Assembly: GCF_001428865.1 (NCBI RefSeq)
Contig: NZ_LMIV01000002.1
Location: 248,001-312,000 of the forward strand
Direction of reading: 5' to 3'
Length of the DNA: 64,000 bases
DNA from: Sphingomonas sp. Root241
Lineage (GTDB): Bacteria > Pseudomonadota > Alphaproteobacteria > Sphingomonadales > Sphingomonadaceae
In this document: piece after piece, positions 60,639-64,000 of the stretch
How positions within the stretch are numbered: position 1 is the stretch's first letter
Layout: every line of letters starts with the position of its first letter
Position numbers and translations under genes: made by a program
Notes under the pieces: model-generated
What the model saw: only the letters and a program-made list of their open reading frames with translations
What the model was told of the DNA's origin: nothing
The model's database searches: none

Positions 60639-63410
60639 ATGCCCCATCTCTATCTCGTCGACGGCTCCGGCTATATCTTCCGCGCCTATCACCGGCTGCC
60701 CCCGCTCACCAACAAGCATGGCGAGCCGGTCGGCGCGGTCTATGGCTATACGACGATGCTGTGGAAGCTCGTCGACGAGCTCAACAAGGCCGACGGCCCG
60801 ACCCACATGGCGGTGATCCTCGACAAGAGCGAGCACACCTTCCGCAACGAGATGTACGACCAGTACAAGGCGCACCGCCCGCCCGCGCCCGAGGATCTCG
60901 TCCCCCAGTTCCCGATGATTCGCGATGCGACGCGCGCCTTCTCGCTGCCCTGCATCGAAGAGCTCGGCTGGGAGGCGGATGACCTGATCGCGAGCTATAC
61001 CAAGGCGGCGCTGGCGCAGGGCTGGAGCGTGACGATCGTCAGCTCCGACAAGGATCTGATGCAGCTGATGACCGATCCGTCGGTCGATATGCTCGATACG
61101 ATGAACAATCGCCGCCTCGGCCCCGCGGATACCGAGGCGAAGTTCGGCGTCGGGCCCGAGAAGCTCGGCGAAGTCCTCGCCTTGATGGGCGACAGCGTCG
61201 ACAATGTCCCCGGCGTCCCCGGCGTCGGCCCCAAGACCGCCGCCAAGCTGATCCTCGAGCATGGCGATGTCGAGGCGGTGCTCGCCGCAGCGCCCTCGAT
61301 GAAGCCCGGCAAATTGCGCGACAATCTGATCGAGCATGCCGAAATGGCGCGGCTGTCCCGCAAACTCGTCGAGCTGAGCTGCGACGTGCCGCTACCCGAT
61401 CCGCTCGACGAGCTCGAACTCAAGGGCATCCCCGACGCGCCGCTCCGCGCATTCCTCGAGCATCATGGCTTCCGCACCTTGCTCAACCGGCTCTCGGCGG
61501 TGGCGGATGCGCCGGTCGAGCACCACGAAGTGCCGGGGCTGGAGGAAGATCCGCCCTGCGATCACGATGCCTATGAAACTGTCGTCACCGAGGCGGACCT
61601 CGACCGCTGGATCGCCGAGGCCACCCACCAGGGCTGGGTCGCGATCGATACCGAGACCACCGGCGTCGATGCCACCCGCGCCGAATTGGTGGGCGTGAGC
61701 ATGGCGCTCGTGCCCAACAAGGCGTGCTACATTCCGATCGCGCACGGCGGCAGCGACATGTTCGCCGAGAAGCCGGTCCAGCTCGATCGCGCGATGGTGC
61801 TCGCGAAGCTGAAGCCGCTGTTCGAAGACCCGGCGGTGCTCAAGATCGGGCACAATCTCAAATACGACATGATCGTGCTGGGGAGAGCTTATAAGGATTT
61901 GGGCGGGATAGACGTCGCGCCCTATGACGATTCGATCGTGATGAGCTTCGATCTCGATGCCGGCCTGCACGGCCACGGCATGGACGAGCTCGCCGCGACG
62001 CACCTGTCGCACAGCTGCATTGCCTATAAGGACGTGGTCGGCACGGGGAAGAGCCAGCTCGGCTTCCACGAAGTCGATCTCAAGGCGGCGACGCGCTACG
62101 CCGCCGAGGACGCCGATGTGACGCTCCGCCTGTGGCGGCGGTTCAAGCCGCGGCTCGCTTATGAGAGCGCGACGCGCGTCTACGAGATGGTCGATCGACC
62201 CCTGGTCTCGGTGATCGCCGGCATGGAGCGCGCCGGCGTCAAGGTCGATGCCGGGGTGCTTTCGCGGCTCTCGGACGAATTCTCGAAGCAGATCGCGGCG
62301 CTCGAGGAGGAAATCCACGGCATCGCGGGGTTCAAGTTCACCATCGGCAGCCCCAAGCAATTGGGCGACGTGCTGTTCGACAAGATGGGGATCAAGGGCG
62401 GCCGCAAGGGCAAATCGGGCGTCTATTCGACCGACGTCAACGAGCTCGAGCGGATCGCCGCGGACAAGGATTCGCCCGGTCGTGAGATGGTGGCCAAGGT
62501 GCTCGACTGGCGACAGCTGTCGAAGCTCAAATCGACCTATACCGACGCGCTGCAGGCGCAGATCAATCCCGAGACCGGCCGCGTCCACACCAGCTACTCG
62601 CTCACCGGCGCGCAGACCGGGCGGCTCTCCTCGACCGATCCCAATCTCCAGAACATCCCGATCCGCACCGAAGTGGGCCGCCAGATCCGCGACGCGTTCG
62701 TCGCCGAGCCGGGCAATGTGATCCTCGCCGCCGACTATTCGCAGATCGAACTCCGTCTCGCCGCGCACATCGCCGACGTGCCGGCCTTGCGCACCGCGTT
62801 CGAGAATGGTGACGACATCCACAACATGACCGCGATGGAGCTGTTCGGTGAAGTCAATCGCGACACGCGTGGAAGGGCGAAGACGATCAACTTCGCGATC
62901 CTCTACGGCATCTCGCGCTGGGGCCTGGCGGGGCGTCTTGACGTCACTCCGGACGAAGCCCAGGCGATGATCAACCGCTATTTCGAGCGCTTCCCCGGCA
63001 TCAACCGCTACATCGCCGACACGCTCAACGAGGCCAAGGCGCGCGGCTACACGACCACTTTGTTCGGCCGCAAGACGCATTTCCCGCGGCTCAAGGCGGC
63101 CAACCCCAATGAGCGCGCGGGCTCCGAGCGCGCCGCGATCAACGCGCCGATCCAGGGCACCTGCGCCGACATCATCAAGCGCGCGATGGCACGGATGGGC
63201 CCGGCCCTGCTCGAAGCCGGGCTGGATGGTGTCCGGATGCTGATGCAGGTCCATGACGAGCTCGTCTTCGAGCTGCCCGAAGGCGATGTCGAACGCGCGA
63301 AGCCGGTGATCGAACGCGTGATGGCCACCGCCGCCGAACCCGCGATCAAGCTCACCGTCCCGCTCGGCGTCGAGATCGGAGTAGGCCCGAGCTGGGGCGC
63401 GGCGCATTGA
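60639..63410 (+). CDS. polA: DNA polymerase I
   Basis: A 923-residue enzyme with three domains in order: the 5'-3' exonuclease (from MPHLYLVDGSGYIFRAYHRL, with GWEADDLIASYTK and the helix-hairpin-helix DNVPGVPGVGPKTAAKL), the 3'-5' proofreading domain (VAIDTETTGVDATRAELVGV with its Asp/Glu), and the polymerase (motif A ILAADYSQIELRLAAH, motif B RGRAKTINFAILYG, motif C MQVHDELVFE). It is full length, so it is the normal replication and repair enzyme. Confidence 0.96.
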   Translation: MPHLYLVDGSGYIFRAYHRLPPLTNKHGEPVGAVYGYTTMLWKLVDELNKADGPTHMAVILDKSEHTFRNEMYDQYKAHRPPAPEDLVPQFPMIRDATRAFSLPCIEELGWEADDLIASYTKAALAQGWSVTIVSSDKDLMQLMTDPSVDMLDTMNNRRLGPADTEAKFGVGPEKLGEVLALMGDSVDNVPGVPGVGPKTAAKLILEHGDVEAVLAAAPSMKPGKLRDNLIEHAEMARLSRKLVELSCDVPLPDPLDELELKGIPDAPLRAFLEHHGFRTLLNRLSAVADAPVEHHEVPGLEEDPPCDHDAYETVVTEADLDRWIAEATHQGWVAIDTETTGVDATRAELVGVSMALVPNKACYIPIAHGGSDMFAEKPVQLDRAMVLAKLKPLFEDPAVLKIGHNLKYDMIVLGRAYKDLGGIDVAPYDDSIVMSFDLDAGLHGHGMDELAATHLSHSCIAYKDVVGTGKSQLGFHEVDLKAATRYAAEDADVTLRLWRRFKPRLAYESATRVYEMVDRPLVSVIAGMERAGVKVDAGVLSRLSDEFSKQIAALEEEIHGIAGFKFTIGSPKQLGDVLFDKMGIKGGRKGKSGVYSTDVNELERIAADKDSPGREMVAKVLDWRQLSKLKSTYTDALQAQINPETGRVHTSYSLTGAQTGRLSSTDPNLQNIPIRTEVGRQIRDAFVAEPGNVILAADYSQIELRLAAHIADVPALRTAFENGDDIHNMTAMELFGEVNRDTRGRAKTINFAILYGISRWGLAGRLDVTPDEAQAMINRYFERFPGINRYIADTLNEAKARGYTTTLFGRKTHFPRLKAANPNERAGSERAAINAPIQGTCADIIKRAMARMGPALLEAGLDGVRMLMQVHDELVFELPEGDVERAKPVIERVMATAAEPAIKLTVPLGVEIGVGPSWGAAH

Positions 63411-63418
63411 CCCTCCAT

Positions 63419-63546
63419 CCCGTTCGCCCTGAGCTTGTCGAAGGGCGCCTCGCCATAGGCGGCGCATTTGCGGATGGCCGTGCTTCGACAACCCCGGATC
63501 TAGTCCGGGGACGAACGGGATCCCTTCGGCAGGTTCAGGGCGAACG
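63419..63546. repeat. 128-bp compound inverted repeat before the flippase gene
   Basis: Begins CCCGTTCGCCCTGAGCTTGT (63419), the same arm as at 53133, and contains the inverted partner CCCTTCGGCAGGTTCAGGGC ending 63546, as well as an internal hairpin CCCCGGATC/TAGTCCGGGG. It runs to within 3 bp of the flippase start codon, so it forms that gene's upstream region. Confidence 0.7.
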
Positions 63547-63548
63547 TA

Positions 63549-64000
63549 ATGGCTGAATCCGCACCCGCGCCCGCGGCCGACGACATCAACGCGCTCGCCA
63601 GGGGCGGGCGGACCAACATCCTCGGCTTCATCCTCCGCCTCGCCGCGCGGCTGCCCTTCCTGTTCATCGCGGGCCGCGCCTACGGGCCGGATATCGTCGG
63701 GCGCTATGCGATCGCGGTGCTGGTGATCGAAGTCGCCGCCCTGCTCGCCACGCTCGGACTCAAGCGCGGGCTCGCCCAGGCTTTGGCCTCGACCGATCGG
63801 CCGCACGCGCATGTCGTGTGGGACGGCGTGCTGGTGGCGTGCGGTGCCTCGGCGATCGCCAGCGCGGTGCTGATCGCCTTCCCGCAGGTGATGTATCCCA
63901 ACAGCCAGGTGATGGGGCTCGAACGGCTGCTGCCTCTGGTGGTGTTCGCGGTGGCGGTGTCGGACGTCACGCTCGCGGCGCTCGCCTATCGCCACAATAT
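63549..64000 (+). CDS. polysaccharide/oligosaccharide flippase-like membrane protein (3' truncated by the window)
   Basis: The frame is open from ATG 63549 to the window edge and encodes at least 150 residues: GGRTNILGFILRLAARLPFL, IAGRAYGPDIVGRYAIAVLV, then two further hydrophobic helices. The pattern LGRGGRTNxLGFxLRLAARxPF and YGPDxxGRYA resembles Wzx/MATE-type polysaccharide transporters. The start lies 3 bp after a palindromic repeat and has only a weak AGGG at a distance, so translation may depend on the repeat. The function is inferred from a fragment. Confidence 0.65.
   Translation, partial: MAESAPAPAADDINALARGGRTNILGFILRLAARLPFLFIAGRAYGPDIVGRYAIAVLVIEVAALLATLGLKRGLAQALASTDRPHAHVVWDGVLVACGASAIASAVLIAFPQVMYPNSQVMGLERLLPLVVFAVAVSDVTLAALAYRHN

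Noticed and set aside
61392-63995. Long minus-strand open frame opposite polA
   Set aside because: It is a shadow of the DNA polymerase I frame; the composition (Arg, His, Asp, Ala) and lack of motifs are typical of antisense frames.

Overview
The window is a GC-rich alphaproteobacterial chromosome segment, most likely a sphingomonad (Sphingomonas or a close relative). The evidence is a yellow-carotenoid operon (crtY-crtI-crtB), a CcrM-type GANTC methyltransferase, a TonB-dependent receptor with PepSY and DUF3325 partners, a UPF0314 protein, and several intergenic palindromic repeats of the kind common in sphingomonads. No rRNA, IS element, prophage or CRISPR array was recognised, and no tRNA was noticed by eye.

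Layout. 0-2.7 kb: end of an unknown gene coupled to a secreted subtilase, then a TorF-like outer-membrane protein and a Tat-exported cupredoxin. 2.7-17.3 kb: two divergent, tightly packed operons. The minus operon encodes two B12-binding radical SAM enzymes, four SAM methyltransferases, an amidohydrolase and an outer-membrane protein. The plus operon encodes an HPr-kinase-like protein, two GT4 glycosyltransferases, an ABC exporter and a nucleotidyltransferase-like protein. Nearly every junction is a 4-bp ATGA or GTGA overlap. Together they look like one orphan biosynthesis-and-export pathway with no recognisable scaffold enzyme or precursor. This is the best candidate for an undescribed system.

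17.4-24.4 kb: MarR regulator with a divergent alpha/beta hydrolase, then an iron-uptake operon. 24.4-28.2 kb: a LytS-type kinase with a LytTR regulator and a putative membrane target. Paired 8-bp repeats with a 21-bp period lie both upstream of the kinase and upstream of the membrane gene. 28.2-30.1 kb: glnK-amtB behind a near-perfect sigma-54 promoter. 30.1-30.7 kb: a 621-bp convergent intergenic region with an unexplained cluster of TTGACAC motifs and a large palindrome. 30.7-35.8 kb: minus operon recQ, DUF442 protein, membrane protein, sterol-desaturase-like protein, GMC oxidoreductase. 35.9-40.6 kb: HerA-like ATPase, hydrolase, small GNAT protein, Atm1-type ABC transporter.

40.7-47.9 kb: carotenoid operon with a LOG-family gene inside it, GST with divergent TetR regulator, UPF0314 protein and a second fatty-acid-hydroxylase-type protein. 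47.9-57.6 kb: small conserved proteins, folP, ccrM, tldD, an ABC-2 type ATPase, an esterase and nadB. 57.6-64 kb: class A beta-lactamase-fold lipoprotein, a 2OG-Fe(II) oxygenase-like protein, a protein with a duplicated motif, polA, and the start of a polysaccharide flippase that runs off the window. All functional calls rest on recognising motifs in the translated sequence; no database search was run.
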